A stretch of 64,000 nt of DNA from Dysidea avara (GCF_963678975.1 NC_089275.1:38230819-38294818), one strand, 5' to 3'; positions 21,510 through 33,905 are shown, numbered from the stretch's first letter. A program made the numbers and translations. Notes: generated from the sequence alone by a model not told the origin.

Positions 21510-22365
21510 TAGTGTTGCACCGATATGCATTTTTTCACATTTACCGATACCGATTATTTGCCTATTCCTGCACTGTTAAAAATAAAGAGTAACCGCCACT
21601 CTGAGAGTTCCCAGTGTAGGGAGGATTTAACACCCCATGGAGAGTAACCAACACTCTGAAGAGAATAACCATTACACTGAAGAGTAAGTGACACCACCTT
21701 CAGAGCATGTGTTACTCCCCAGTTACTCCTTTAGAGTAATGGTTACTCTCCAGGGGTGTTAAATCCTCCCTACACTGGGAACTCCTTGAGAGTTGTGGTT
21801 ACTCTTCATTTTAACAGTGTGTAACCGATATGCCGATATTTACCGATATTCTTCAATTCTTCAGAACAGGAGAGGAGGAGCAGAAAATCACCTAAAGTTG
21901 ATGTGTATAAACTGCATTTGCAATATCAATGTAATTAATTGCGTGGGCGACAGATTTTACCATTTTTCTACATTTATGCAACTAACTCCTTTCATGGAAA
22001 AGGAAGCCAAGTAGTTATAAAACAACTAAGACAGCTTATCAAACAGTGTTTTTTAGTGGGACTCCAGACCCTTTGTGAAGAGTGATCAACTAATTGCGTG
22101 GGCGGCCGATAAATATACACAGCCTACTATATAGCCTTGCAACCATACTTGTGCAAACAAACAAGCCAAAACAGTTACAACCACTTACTGCTACATTCAC
22201 CACCTTCTTTCTTTACTTTCACCTGTTCATTGCCGTCATTAACGATTGATTTTGGGTTTCGGTTAATCGGCAAATTATTTCCGCTTCGTAGCCGATACCG
22301 ATACTTGTAAAATTAGCTAATATCGGCTGTTACCGATAATTCAACTGATTATCGGTGCAACTCTA
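21510..22365. mobile_element. hAT-type MITE with 8-bp duplication GTTTTTTG
   Basis: The ends TAGTGTTGCACCGATA and TATCGGTGCAACTCTA are inverted repeats. GTTTTTTG flanks at 21502-21509 and 22366-22373. The interior is full of ACCGATA/TATCGG words. It has itself received the foldback element at 21571-21819. Confidence 0.85.
21571..21819. mobile_element. Foldback MITE, CACTGTTAAAA ends, nested
   Basis: The arms of ~105 bp run from CACTGTTAAAAATAAAGAGT and to ACTCTTCATTTTAACAGTG. The matched interior includes GTGTAGGGAGGATTTAACAC and its complement. The middle repeats AGAGTAACC-type words. It lies inside the hAT-type MITE, so it is younger. Confidence 0.8.
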
Positions 22366-22812
22366 GTTTTTTGCACATTGTGGTCTTTTGAAACTGCACA
22401 GCATACATAGTAACTCCATGTAGCTTGCACCATTGTATCAGAAATGCACTGATTTTGCCAGTGCCAGTTGGGGTAAAATAGCTGGCAAAAACCAATGGTT
22501 AACACGTAGGTGAGCATAATGAATAATACTTACGTGATTTTTTTTTGTAAAGTGGATACAGTGATTTTGCATGAAAAAGATCAAGATATTCTAATAGAAC
22601 AGTCAGATATACCTATGAGTGCAATATGGTGATCTCTAATTCTATCCATGACCTTGAATCATGTTTGCCCATCATAACTAGAACTTAATCATTAATACTT
22701 ATGTTTACAATGTATATAGTAATCAACCTGATAACACCTGTAATGTACTTACAAGTCCCTAGCAATAATTGCTAGAGTATGTACTACGTAGGCATTGGAA
22801 ACAGTGGGGATA

Positions 22813-23284
22813 CAATGGCGGATCCAGGATGGGGCATTTAGGGCAAATGTCCCCCCCCTCTCACTTATGGAGGAGCCAGCCATATGTACTTCTGATTAAA
22901 ATAGCTACTAAATTTCGTCAGGCTAAGAAATTTCTGAAAATATGTACATTTTTACTAGTATTTATTACAAATTCACTTAAAACCAAAGTGAACCAAGTCA
23001 AACTAACTTAAACTCTCAGACCCTTCGTACGTAATAAGCGCCTATTAAAATAATTATCGTTTTGCTGTTGTTTAAGGAATTCAGAGCCGTTTAAACAGCT
23101 TTTAAGACTTCACAACCATCTCAAAAGACCAAAATGGCTAAAATCAAACAGTGAGAGACCACTAAGAGGTGATTATTTGCTACTCAAAAATGCAGCACTG
23201 AACTAGAGAATCTGGCTCTTCCCAACCACTTACAGCTTAACCTGTCTGTGCCCCTCCCCTTGCTAGCTCCTGGATCCGCCCCTG
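22813..23284. mobile_element. MITE with CGGATCC ends, copy 2
   Basis: The ends CAATGGCGGATCCAGGAT and CCTGGATCCGCCCCTG are flanked by GGATA at 22808-22812 and 23285-23289. The left ~45 bases are nearly identical to the copy at 9695. The interior differs, so the family consists of end-sharing deletion or capture variants. Confidence 0.7.
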
Positions 23285-23289
23285 GGATA

Positions 23290-23977
23290 GGGAGCCATGC
23301 CCTCGTCACTATTGTAGGCACACATTACTTGTAAGTGCACATGGTATACTTGTACTAGATTTTGCATTATAGTTGAGTCATTGCTGCAAGCTCATGCTAT
23401 GTAGAATGGAAGCAGAAGATTGTCGAGCATCCAAAAATGTCCCATACTTGCCTGTGTGCATCTAGAAAGTGCTGCCTGTAACAGCAATAGCTACACACGG
23501 TGACTAACCACTTCCTAGACTGAAATGAAACACTTTACCAACAAGTGCTATCCATATCACTCAAAAAATGTGATGGGCATGAATAGCAATTTCATATAGC
23601 AAAAGCTCCTAGCTGTTATTCATTATGACATAAGTACATGCACTTGACAAAATTAATAATTTCTCAGAAAATTATACCTGTAACTGCATGCATGCATCTA
23701 AAACAGAATTGTGTACTAGGCCTCAGGGAATTATACTTTTACTATTTATCAAATTGTTTCACATTTGAACTGTTTTGTCATCATAATAAATTTAGCACCA
23801 ACAAGTATAGTGCTATCTAAATTCTAGAAACGTACAGGAAATGAGTTGAGGTTTAAAAGTTGTTTACATGATTTATTACTTAGCTATTATAAGGCTGACA
23901 CATATTAAATGTGGACATTAATGTTTACACGAAAATTGATCATTTGTGCATACAGATTCTACATACACAATGCACTA
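23290..23977. other. No gene seen
   Basis: AT-rich DNA without domain-bearing frames or clear repeats. Confidence 0.4.
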
Positions 23978-24804
23978 TAGGCCCGTACCCAGGGGGGGTT
24001 CGGTCGAACCCCCTATTTTAAACTGGAAATTTTTTATTTTTCAGTACTGTAAAACGATCTTTTCAACCCAAATCTGTGTTCTAGCATTCATTACACGCCT
24101 TCCATGGCTTCTAGCGTGTAGTTTCCAGGTATTAACCTTAGCGCCTCGAGGTTATCTGTGTACATAGAAAGCACTTTAATGATGCATGAATACATTCAGT
24201 GATTTTCTCTCTATCGCTAAGGCTTCTGAGAGCTACTATTAATATTATTAATTTTTAGATTATAATTCCAATCTAGCTATAATAAGAGCCCGGAATAGCA
24301 ATGATGAGCACCAGACTTGATGGACACTGTGACTGATAGGCTGTTAACTGTAATATAACAAGTAAGCCTAGCTTGTTGCATCCAATGATATGAATTCTAA
24401 AGTGTCAAGTGTGTGAGTCTGTCTCAGTTGTTTTCATATTAACCTTATTGTGGTTATCATCCATGTAAGTTTGGACAATGGTGAAATGTAAGGTTTAGCT
24501 TATAGCTGAAATGAATGACCCTGAGCAGTCTTAGAAATGCTGGAGTGTACATGCACTACAACCATATTTTAATCTCTTGTTTGCATTAGTGTGCGATGGG
24601 TCCATGTTGAGAGGAATTTGTATCAACACAATGATGTGTGAGAAGTTTATTTAATCAGTGCATGCATTTCTGCATTTAAGCAAATTGAGGCTATTCTCAG
24701 GACATCGAATATTAAACCTTTCTCAGTGTCCCAGACCCCACGTCTGGGATCGCCTACCGCTTCAATTTAGAACCTTCCTTTTGAAATTCCTGAGTACGGG
24801 CCTG
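23978..24804. mobile_element. MITE, AGGCCCGTAC ends
   Basis: TAGGCCCGTACCCAGG at the left and CCTGAGTACGGGCCTG at the right form inverted ends, flanked by ACTA on both sides (longer duplication unclear). The internal GGGGGTTCGGTCGAACCCCC palindrome is near the left end. Probably hAT-like. Confidence 0.55.
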
Positions 24805-25029
24805 ACTACACTGTATATCATCATTGCAGTTTGTGCATCTCTACTAAATGTATAGGATCTGGCTTTACCCATAGCATTCATGTCACTGCCTTAACTACTA
24901 GCTAGTCAGCTATTTCAACAGCCTTGGTTTTATTGTTGTGAACTTGTAAATTGGAAAAGAATAGCTAGTGTCAGTAGCTAGCTGTATTATAGAGACTTTT
25001 AATCTGTTCTCTCTGGGTGAGCAATGTAA

Positions 25030-25515
25030 GATAGTCTGGTGTTCCTGCTGTAGTTAAACGTTCAGAAGGGGTTTCCTCAAAACCCCCTTACCCCTGGTGT
25101 TTATCCAATCAGATTTTCTGAAAATCAACTATGAAAAGTTGAATTATACAATCAGTCTTAAAGATCTTGCCATTAAAAACACATAAACCATTTTGTCCCT
25201 GCACACATAATTTTATTATGCATCAATGAATGTAGCTGCTATTGCTCATCGTTTGTTGTCAGGTAATTGATAGTATAGTAACATTGAAATTAAAATAGGA
25301 GATGTGTGTTAATTAAAGTGTCTATTATATGTTTATGCATAGTATCAGCCTACATGCAAACTAACTGTTATGGCTACACCATCAGGTGCATCAGCAACAT
25401 GTTGTAAGGGTAGCTATCCCAGGATATATCCTTAGAATCCTTATGACTGTGTGATGCACTGATGTCGCTGAATTAATTGACTGTGTGTAATCATGTATCT
25501 GTGAATATCCTATAT
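25030..25515. repeat. Dispersed repeat shared with 12590-12975
   Basis: See the partner at 12590. Here GCAACATGTTGTAAGGGTAG is at 25396. It sits just downstream of the second caspase-like gene. Confidence 0.5.
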
Positions 25516-25723
25516 ATCTATGTAGCAATATAGATTGTAATATAATTATACGTCTGTATGTGCATCTATAATAATTATACATATTTACATTTTAGATTAT
25601 ATATATATATTCGTGATATTCGTGATTCCGTGATTTTTAATTTTTAGTGGGCGTGATCTGATTATATATATATATATAATATAATTATATAATATAATAG
25701 TGCCAGTGCATCATATTACAAGC

Positions 25724-27139
25724 CTAGTCTTCATCATCATACACGTCTTCTCTACGAACATATGCACTTGATTTGTTGAAGACTGGACGAGACTGATTAG
25801 ACATATCATTCAATTCTGACAAAAGCTTATCAAGTAGCAGAACGTCTACTTTTGCTTTAGACAGTGGCTGACGATAATGCTTCAAACCATTGATGAGCTG
25901 GTAGACTGATATGTTTATTTCAGGATAGGCATATCCAATAGCTCCCAACACACTGATTGTTACTGTGATGAAGAAGTTTCTCTCAGTCAGAGGTGTTCTA
26001 TCATGTTTCAGTTGTATAGAAGCCACAGAGTACAGCATTGCACACAGCACACCTTCTTGTAGTGCTATGGTGAATGACGTTTTTGATGTCAATGTTAGCA
26101 AGCACTTTTGTACAGCTGGTGATTTCAGCCATCTATCAACTTGTATGTGTGGCTTAGATATAATCAATTTATCATAAAGGCTGATTAGTAATGTAAATCT
26201 ACCAGAATCTGTCTCATCCATGTAAACACACACGTCAACGTCATACAAATCAAGCACTTTCAATTTTGGGTGCATTATACTGACAAATAAGCCATCCAGC
26301 TGATCATCATATCTTACTATGAGTGATGAAAAATTGACACATGATTCTGTGATTTGTTTCATTGCTTGTGTGACAGCAAATGTTCCCTCACACTTGTGTC
26401 TCTCTAAATAACTTAAAAGAAAGTATGTAAAAATCGAATGACCTAATGCATCAATTGCTGTACACTCTTCAATAGCTGAACACGCGCACATTGCAAATAT
26501 TCCTGGTGCTCCTGGTATCTTTAAAATGCTACCCGGGTCTGTTAACTTGGTACCAACATCTCCTGCGTGGCAACAGTCAAAGATGAAAATTACATAGCTA
26601 GCTTTACACTGTGATAATTGAAGCCATTTTACAAGATCATTCCCGGATATACCTGAACAAGGATTTCCTGTTCCAGCAAAATCAGATGGGACCAGGACAC
26701 ACTTGTTCCTGACCATGTGTCCATGACCAGCGAAGTAAAATATAAAAAGGCCATCAGTCTCCGCCCCTTTTGCGGTTTTCATAAACAAGGTTTCTATTCC
26801 AGCCTTGCTGCACTGATGTGGTTGAGTTGATGATATGCAAACCTTAACGCGCGCTCCATTCAATCCAAAGTAAGTGACAAAAGTTTTTCCCATATCTTCA
26901 GCATCTTTTGCTACAGTACGGCCAAGACTGTAAGGAAAATGCCCATCACATTGTTTATCTACGCCAATACACAGTGCAACGCTCTTACTACGATCGAACT
27001 CCAGCACCTCGTGTTTTGAAGTGATCATCGCGTACTGTTCCGAGCAGTCCTTAGCATCATCATTTTCCGCACCGTGTGGCAATGATGGCGATGGTGAACG
27101 ATGAGTTCGTACGCCGTCAAAGTCATTCCAGATTTCCAT
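25724..27139 (-). CDS. Caspase-fold (C14) peptidase, metacaspase-like, copy 2
   Basis: An intronless 471-codon frame, clearly paralogous over its whole length to 3704-5188. The shared start block EQYAMITSKHEVLEFDRSKS is followed by the C14 core. Catalytic His ~139 is in FYFAGHGH and Cys ~190 in FDCCHAGD; the dyad is intact. DCCHAG is close to the metacaspase DCCHSG. The helical C-terminal region (LCAMLYSVASIQ, ISVLGAIGYAYPEINISVYQ) is better conserved than the linkers, so it probably has its own function, perhaps regulation or partner binding. The N-terminal ~30 residues differ between copies and look disordered. No signal peptide or membrane segment is obvious, so it is probably cytosolic. 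The protein ends in an acidic DDED. Confidence 0.85.
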   Translation of the reverse strand: MEIWNDFDGVRTHRSPSPSLPHGAENDDAKDCSEQYAMITSKHEVLEFDRSKSVALCIGVDKQCDGHFPYSLGRTVAKDAEDMGKTFVTYFGLNGARVKVCISSTQPHQCSKAGIETLFMKTAKGAETDGLFIFYFAGHGHMVRNKCVLVPSDFAGTGNPCSGISGNDLVKWLQLSQCKASYVIFIFDCCHAGDVGTKLTDPGSILKIPGAPGIFAMCACSAIEECTAIDALGHSIFTYFLLSYLERHKCEGTFAVTQAMKQITESCVNFSSLIVRYDDQLDGLFVSIMHPKLKVLDLYDVDVCVYMDETDSGRFTLLISLYDKLIISKPHIQVDRWLKSPAVQKCLLTLTSKTSFTIALQEGVLCAMLYSVASIQLKHDRTPLTERNFFITVTISVLGAIGYAYPEINISVYQLINGLKHYRQPLSKAKVDVLLLDKLLSELNDMSNQSRPVFNKSSAYVRREDVYDDED

Positions 27140-27164
27140 TTTTTCCGAGATTTTTTCTTTGTTT

Positions 27165-27260
27165 CTACTACAGTATTGTACGTTGTCAGGACAGAATATC
27201 TATCTCAAGACCATACTCTTTTGAAATCTGCACAACAATCAATAATAATAATAATAATGA
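27165..27260 (+). mobile_element. LINE 3'-tail remnant
   Basis: ACCATACTCTTTTGAAATCTG, then CACAACAATC and (AAT)n match the tails at 21138 and 54935. It lies directly upstream of the second caspase-like gene and may contribute to its 5' UTR or promoter. Confidence 0.6.
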
Positions 27261-27869
27261 CGAAGGGAAATTACCCATTTCCCCTGTATTTTAGCTAATG
27301 AATCATTAGGGAGTTAACCTGGTTGACTCTGCGGTACACAAAGCGCGCGCCACACCGCGTGCGGTTTTTCTGACTGTTCTATTAGAGTAGTTCAGTTTTA
27401 TATGCAGTTGCAATTCACAAACTCTATTAAGTTAATGTTTATGTATCTAACTATGTAATAGCTCAGCTATGTAATTATTATAGCTATAAAACTAAGAGCA
27501 TAATTATGAAAGAGAGCGTGCAACATAATACCATTTCATTCTTTTATCTTGACTTATATATTGCAGATACCATGGGACTGTTGAGATTTCCAAGTCTATG
27601 CATCAAGAATTAGCTACTTGGCTTCATATATAATTGCTCAAATATGTCACAGGTCATGTTAGTCATAACAGTAACAGACTATTTGTTACTAGAAAGTAAT
27701 TTTAAAGAGAAGCTGCCTCATAGAATGGTTTACCACAAGCAATAACTGAGTCTATCAGTTTGTAGGTATTTAACATTTTTTTTTGTAAAGTGGTTGTTTG
27801 TGAATGTGTGTTTGATTTGTATATAGGACTTCACCGAAAATGTTTCACCGAGTGGATGCTTCCTTAGGC

Positions 27870-28199
27870 CAGGCAAACTTGATTATTTGTTTCTCATCCA
27901 CAAAAATTTGGATTTCCATGCGGGCGGGAGGTCATTTTCATTATTCATTATTAAAGTAAATACGCCAAATCAGGCTGTCTGTTACTATAAAAGGTTAGCT
28001 AAAGCCTTTTAAGAACTAGCAGTTATGTTTTACCACCGTTTGTGAGGTGCAAGTTACATTTGCTGTGCTATAAAATGATAGCCTTCTTAGAATCAAAATT
28101 AGTGTGCATCTGACTGATAATAGCAATAATGAAATTAGAGACGGTGTGGTAAAAAGGGATGCGGGTGGGGATGAGAAACAAATAATCAAGCTTTCCCTG
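27870..28199. mobile_element. MITE, CAGG ends, imperfect 8-bp duplication
   Basis: TTGATTATTTGTTTCTCATCC and its complement (GGATGAGAAACAAATAATCAA) lie ~10 bases inside the two ends (CAGGCAAACTTG, CAGGGAAAGCTTG reading inward). Flanks CCTTAGGC and CCTTATGA share five of eight bases. Confidence 0.6.
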
Positions 28200-28780
28200 C
28201 CTTATGAAATCCACAATGCAAACAATACAGTATAGCTATAACAACTCTAAAAAAGACTAATAATGGATGCTGAATTTTACTGTAATAGATAGAGAACATA
28301 ACATTTTGTCTTTAATCCACAGGAAATGTCCAGTAAAAAACTTTAAAATTTATGTTCAGTACTGATGGGTTTCAACTTCTATACAGCTGTATAGCTACAC
28401 ACGTACATAAATAACTAGGCATATTCATGACAATTCTTGGTAATATTGATTGTTGCTCCAAGGGTCAGTTATTGGTCTAGTTATCACAACCTCATCACTC
28501 TCTCCCACCATGCAATTTACTTTAATGTAGCTATATATTGTACTCCTGACATGGCTCATAGTATTTGCCTGACAAAGATCAGATGACTGAGCTACAGTAC
28601 CTATTTCTACCATAAGTAAATTGGTAAGTCTTTCATTTCCTAATAATTCCTATGGATGAGTATAAATATAATAATGAAATTCAAGATTTGCATCATGATT
28701 ATCTAATAGACTATTCTATTAAACAAAAGAGTAGTATATAGTGTAGCCAATTACTGCAACATGCATATGTATCACACACA
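28200..28780. other. No gene seen
   Basis: AT-rich sequence leading into a CA/GCATGC-rich run at about 28772-28860. Confidence 0.4.
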
Positions 28781-28861
28781 CGCATGCATGCACAAACGCA
28801 CCCATGACACACGCACGCATGCACATACAAAAACAAGCACACACTCACAACACACAGAGCA

Positions 28862-29258
28862 AAAGCGAAACACCTTTGACTGCCATAGGTGTGGTCATGC
28901 CTACCCAGTGAACCAGCACTGGGATACCTGTGCACTACTCAAGTGCTATGAGGTCAGAACAGGTGGGGCAGGACTAGTAACATATAGGTGTCTCACAGGT
29001 CAATGAGTGGGCCACCTGGACCTATGTGAGACATGGGCAGTTGGAATATACATGTACTTCCCCAGTTTACACCAGGTACCCATTGATGTTACAGCTGAGT
29101 AGGTTGCTTCCCCAGTTGCGATTTAAACAGCATGACTAGAGTATGGGCCTGGTAATTGAAAGGTTCCAGGTTCAATGCCTGGTTATGTCAAACTTGTGTT
29201 GCTGTTGTTTCCTTGAGCAAGAACTACACATTGTTTCATTCTACGCAGTTGTTTAAAT

Positions 29259-29260
<2 letters not shown>
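28862..29260 (+). repeat. tRNA-related SINE, copy 1, flanked by CA arrays
   Basis: The body CCTACCCAGTGAACCAGCAC, then CCAGTTTACACCAGGTACCC is shared with copies at 48260 and 49340. A tRNA-like module lies at ~29130-29190, GGGCCTGGTAATTGAAAGG then TTCCAGGTTCAATGCC (B box). It is here in forward orientation relative to the body, whereas in the other two copies it is reversed. (CA)n or CA/CG-rich runs flank it at 28772-28860 and 29261-29320. Confidence 0.6.
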
Positions 29261-29305
<45 letters not shown>

Positions 29306-29559
29306 ACACCCACCCGCACACACTTGTATTGTCTTGACACAACCCATTCAGGGCACATGATCCTCTATATACTGCAGAAGGAAAGCAAGATTTTGTAGCC
29401 ACACTGGTGGACTACAATTCTATCAGATCCTCAGTGCTCCTCATCCATTGCTGAGAATTTTGGCACTGAATAGCTCTATGATGTTCAGAGAGCGGCTAAA
29501 CTCTTGTTAAACATTTGTGTCGCTTCAAGTCTACAGGCCTCTTCTACAATCATTACAAA

Positions 29560-29616
29560 GAACAGATTGTTCAGGCACGTACACAGACATGTACAGACAC
29601 GCACGCACGTACACAC

Positions 29617-29664
<48 letters not shown>

Positions 29665-29700
29665 CCACGACACACAAGCACACGTAACACATGTACACAC
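29560..29700. repeat. (CA)n microsatellite
   Basis: An interrupted CA/CGCA run. The Cys-Val and Thr-His frames across it on both strands are artefacts of the repeat. Confidence 0.95.
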
Positions 29701-30324
29701 GAGTAAACATAAACATGCACACACTACTTCAATAATTATGTGATAAAAATGAATTGATAGTTACATTGCATTTATGTATAGCCATGCAATATCTGAATCA
29801 TATCAGTGTAGAGGCTACCAGGTTGCACGTCAAACATTAAACAGGACATGTTATGACTTACATAAGCTATGATTAATTTTGTTAAGAGAGGTAAGTAACT
29901 TGTATAGAACACAGGTAAGGGTTCATAATATTTGTATAAGGGAAAGTATATCTATCACACTGTATGTACTCTCCCATTATGAACTCATGGTACATGGTAT
30001 CTTATCACCTATAATTATATAAAGACTAATTTATTTATTAAGGCGTAGCTACACCCGGGCTGACACGGGCTTAAGCCCTGGTAAGTGAACATAAAGCCCG
30101 GGTAACTGAGGACAAAGCCCTAGTAAAGTTTAAGGAACTCTTAACTAAGCTGTGGCCTATATCTATATGATTGTATATACCGTATATTATGGATAAAGTT
30201 AAAACTGAGTCTTATTTACAACACAATTGACAGTACTTACACTCCCAGTTGTTACTTGTACTCATTTGGTTGATTCCAACCATTAAGGTGGAGTCTGGGA
30301 CGTAAATTAAACCCACAATCGTAT

Positions 30325-30553
30325 AAGGTAAATGCGGGTATTTCCGGACAGTGCACAATTCCGGACACTTCGTGTATAGCACCCAAGAATGAATCAACTA
30401 GAACACACTTTTCGATTTTTATAATCCCTATAAGAATAGCTATTCACAGCAGAAATTTCAAGGCAATCCGTTGTTTCGTTCCTCGGCTAGCTTGATAAAG
30501 GTACCAAAGTGTCCGGAATTGTACGCTGTCCGGAAATACCCGCATTTACCTTA
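30325..30553. mobile_element. MITE with ~45-bp inverted repeats in hAT 5' region
   Basis: AAGGTAAATGCGGGTATTTC plus CGGACAG, GTGCACAATTCCGGACACTT at the left are mirrored by AAGTGTCCGGAATTGTACGC and GTCCGGAAATACCCGC, ATTTACCTT at the right. Flanking bases are AT-rich (TAT/ATT), so the duplication is ambiguous. It ends ~25 bp upstream of the hAT start codon. Confidence 0.75.
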
Positions 30554-30577
30554 TTACAACTATATTCACGTGAGTTG

Positions 30578-33278
30578 ATGATGTCAAAACGTGGATCGTC
30601 AAGCCGAACTTTAGCTGTAGGCCAGCTAACCCTTTTTGACTGCCAGAACAAAAGAAGGAAGAGCACCAATAACGAGGCTAGTAATGAATGTGTCGATCTG
30701 ATAAACGGCACGAATAGCAGTAGTATTTGCGTGGCAGCTGCAGCTAACAGCTGCAATGCAACAACTGACAGTCCGCGTGAGAGTCGCACTGTACAACGTG
30801 AGTCTGACTCGTGTCCTTTGGCACTATACAATGAGCGGGCAATTGACACAGCAGGAAGCCAAGCCACTGAAGTGGACGCTGAACTGGTGACTGAAGAATT
30901 CGAGCCTGATTTTCCCAATGAGACCCATGAGAACAATTCAGATACTGAGTCTGAGGCACCTGGTTAGTTATGAACTTATGAATAAGCTAACTGCTGAATG
31001 GGTAATATAATTTTTATTATCAAGTGAGTATCAAAATAACTGATGAATTATCTATTTTGCAGTTTATCCAATCACTGTGTCACAAAAGCTACCAATCTCT
31101 GGTCCACCATCTGACATAAGTTCAAGTCAAGATCACAGTCCTGTGCAACCAAGCCCATCAATGTTTCGCTACCTTACAAAAAAGATGGGAAAGCAAAATC
31201 GATCATTCAATCCAAAGTGGTTCACCACTCACAGCTGGTTGGAATATTCAGTGGAAAGAGATGCTGCCTTCTGCTTTGCTTGTCGTCACTTTAATGCCAA
31301 AGGAGGAAAAAATGAAGATGTATTCACAAAAGATGGCTTCAGTGATAGGAAACATGCACCTGGTAAGAGTAAGGCTGGAATTTTAGAAGGTCATGCAAAA
31401 TGTCTGACCCACACTTTAGCCATGCAGTCATGGAATGATTATAATAAAAATAAAAAGCTTGGGAAATCAATCTGCAATCACTTTGATTCAACTAGAAATA
31501 GACAAATTTATAACAATAGGCATTACTTAAAAAGTGTTGCAGAAACACTGCTCCTGACTGGCCGCCTTGAGATTGCCCTTCGGGGACATGATGAATCTGA
31601 AAGCTCACTTAACAAAGGTAATTTTCTTGAAATATTTTCTATAATTGCCAAACACGATCCAATTGTCCAAGAGCGCTTTGATAAAGGACCAAAAAATGCC
31701 ACTTACTTATCCCCAGACATTCAGAATTCAATATTGAAGATAATGGGCAAAATGATCAGAGATAGAATCTCTGCTGAAGTGCGTCTGTCTGGCTTTTTCT
31801 CATTGATGGCTGATGAGACAAAAGATGTCAGTAAACAAGAACAGCTATCTATAGTTGTGAGATATGTAGATAGAGAGGGAATTATCAATGAAAGATTCCT
31901 TACATTTGTTCAGGCTACAAGTCTTAATGCTGAGAGCTTATCTACATATATTATACAGGCTTTGGAAGAGCATAAGAAAGATCCATCTATGATAGTGTCA
32001 CAAGGATATGATGGTGCATCTGTAATGAGTGGGCACTGTACTGGTGTGCAGAAGCGAATTAAGGACAGATATCTTAGTGCCATATACATTCACTGTTATG
32101 CACATGTACTTAATCTTGTGCTTGTGGACTGTTCAAAAAAAGTTCAGCTAGCTCATGATTTTTTTTGCCTCCTTGAGTCTTTGTACGTTTTTATGTCTGC
32201 ATCAAAAGCACATACAACCTTTGTAGCAACACAGAAAAGATTGCATCCAGATAAGCCTACACGTGAGTTGCAAAGACTAAGTGATACACGCTGGGCATGT
32301 AGGCATGGTGCTGTAAATGCTATTTGTTGCACGTTTGACTCATTGATTTCAACACTTGAAGAAATTACAGAGGGGTCTGACCGAACAAAAGCTGTTGAAG
32401 CCAATGGTTTGCTTTTACAGATTAAAGATTTTAAATTTTTGATATCTTTGATTATTTTTGATCGAGTTTTAACTTGTACAAAAAGCCTGTCTGATAGTAT
32501 GCAAAGCACACAGATTGATTTGAGTAAAGCTGCAAATTTAGTTGCAGCTACTGAATCTACCTTGCAGCATTTCCGCACAGATACTGAATGGGAAAAGTTG
32601 TTTACTTATGCAAAATCAGTAGCTGAAGCTAACAACATTGATATCAATGATCCAGTGCAGTCACACAGACAGAGAAAAACACCTTGTCGTTTTGATGATG
32701 GAATTGTGTACCAATCAATAGGAGCTAGAGATACACTGTCAACTAGTCAAAATTACAAGGTTGTTCTGTATTTTCCTGTTTTAGATTCTCTCCTACTGGA
32801 ACTTAGGGATCGGTTTAGTCACAAAAACATCAAACTCATGAAGGCAATCTCCTCAATCAACCCACAATCAAATACATTTTTGGATGCATCCACCCTGAAG
32901 CCTCTTGCTATTGGGTATAACTTAGACTATGACTGCTTGTCTATGGAGGGTACTTTAGCAAAGAAAACCTTAGCTAACTATGAACTGGAAAATGTTCGTG
33001 ATGTTTTTCTGGAATTGCTTCCATTGAAGAGTGCATTTCCAACTTTGATTAAGGCTATTCAAATATCCATGACCATGGTGGTAAGCACTGAAAACTGTGA
33101 AAGGTCCTTCTCTGCTCTTAAGAGAATTAAAACATACTTGAGAGCATCTATGGGTGAGGAAAGGTTGAAGAACCTTAGTATTCTTGCCATTGAGAAGAAG
33201 CTTGCAAGTGAACTCTCTCTTGATGTTGTTGATTGCTTTGCTTCTAAAGACAAAAACACAAGGATTGTATTAAAATAA
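30578..33278 (+). CDS. hAT transposase, ZMYM/TTF zinc-finger type, two exons
   Basis: Exons are 30578-30962 and 31063-33278; the intron is GT-AG and 100 bases. From the ATG at 30581 the coding length is exactly 866 codons with no stop inside. The N-terminal ~130 residues are Ser/Asn-rich and low complexity, with an acidic end. Next comes a TTF-type zinc finger region (FNPKWFTTHSWLEYSVERDA, AFCFACRHF, LEGHAKCLTH). The RNase H core follows: FFSLMADETKDVSKQEQLSI (first Asp), VSQGYDGASVMSGHCTGVQ (second Asp), IYIHCYAHVLNLVLVD. The C-terminal dimerisation block VVSTENCERSFSALKRIKTY carries the last acidic residue. All expected catalytic residues are visible. It resembles zinc-finger MYM-type 1-like animal proteins, many of which are annotated host genes; here the surrounding inverted ends favour a transposon. 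It could also be a domesticated copy. Confidence 0.85.
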
Positions 33279-33779
33279 CTACTGCATGTATAATACATTC
33301 AGCTATAGTTGGTTGTATTTTTATAAATTAGCACAAGTTCATGAAGGCAGTTCTAAAATTAGCTACACACATGTATATTATGTCAGTGCACTTTAACTCA
33401 CTTCTTGTTTTGATTTATTTCAGCTATAGCTACTATGGCTAGTCTACATCGAGGAATCTTAGTCATTCACCCGACCCCTGTATACATGCAGTGTACACTA
33501 CACTATAGCTGCTGTAAGCATGAATTCATTTACTGTATTGTAAACTATTGTATATTTACTATAAACTAATAATACTATAATAGTGCATGACTAGCATGAT
33601 AGGTCACAAAACTAATTAATGCATTTTAGACATTTTTGTAGCTGCTACATAGATCACATACTTTGTAAATTCTATTGAATAATATTGATGCCACTACAAA
33701 TATCTCAATTATACTAGCTAAATTATCTACATACTCTGCACTCCAAAATTCCATCCCAAGTGAGTGATTTTTAATGCAA

Positions 33780-33905
33780 ATTGCATCTGAGAGCACCTAA
33801 AATCTCAAAATTTCCTGGGGGGGGCATGCCCCCAGGCCCCCCTAGATAGCTCATGCTTCGCATTTCGCTAAGTGTGCTTCGCACACTGTAGAGAGTTACC
33901 ACAAG
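33780..33905. repeat. Short dispersed repeat, GGGGGCATGCCCCC type
   Basis: GGGGGGGCATGCCCCCAGGC then CTTCGCATTTCGCTAAGTGT and CTTCGCACAC. A related GGGAGCATGCCCCCATGG is at 12669. It lies in the 3' part of the hAT element. Confidence 0.5.
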
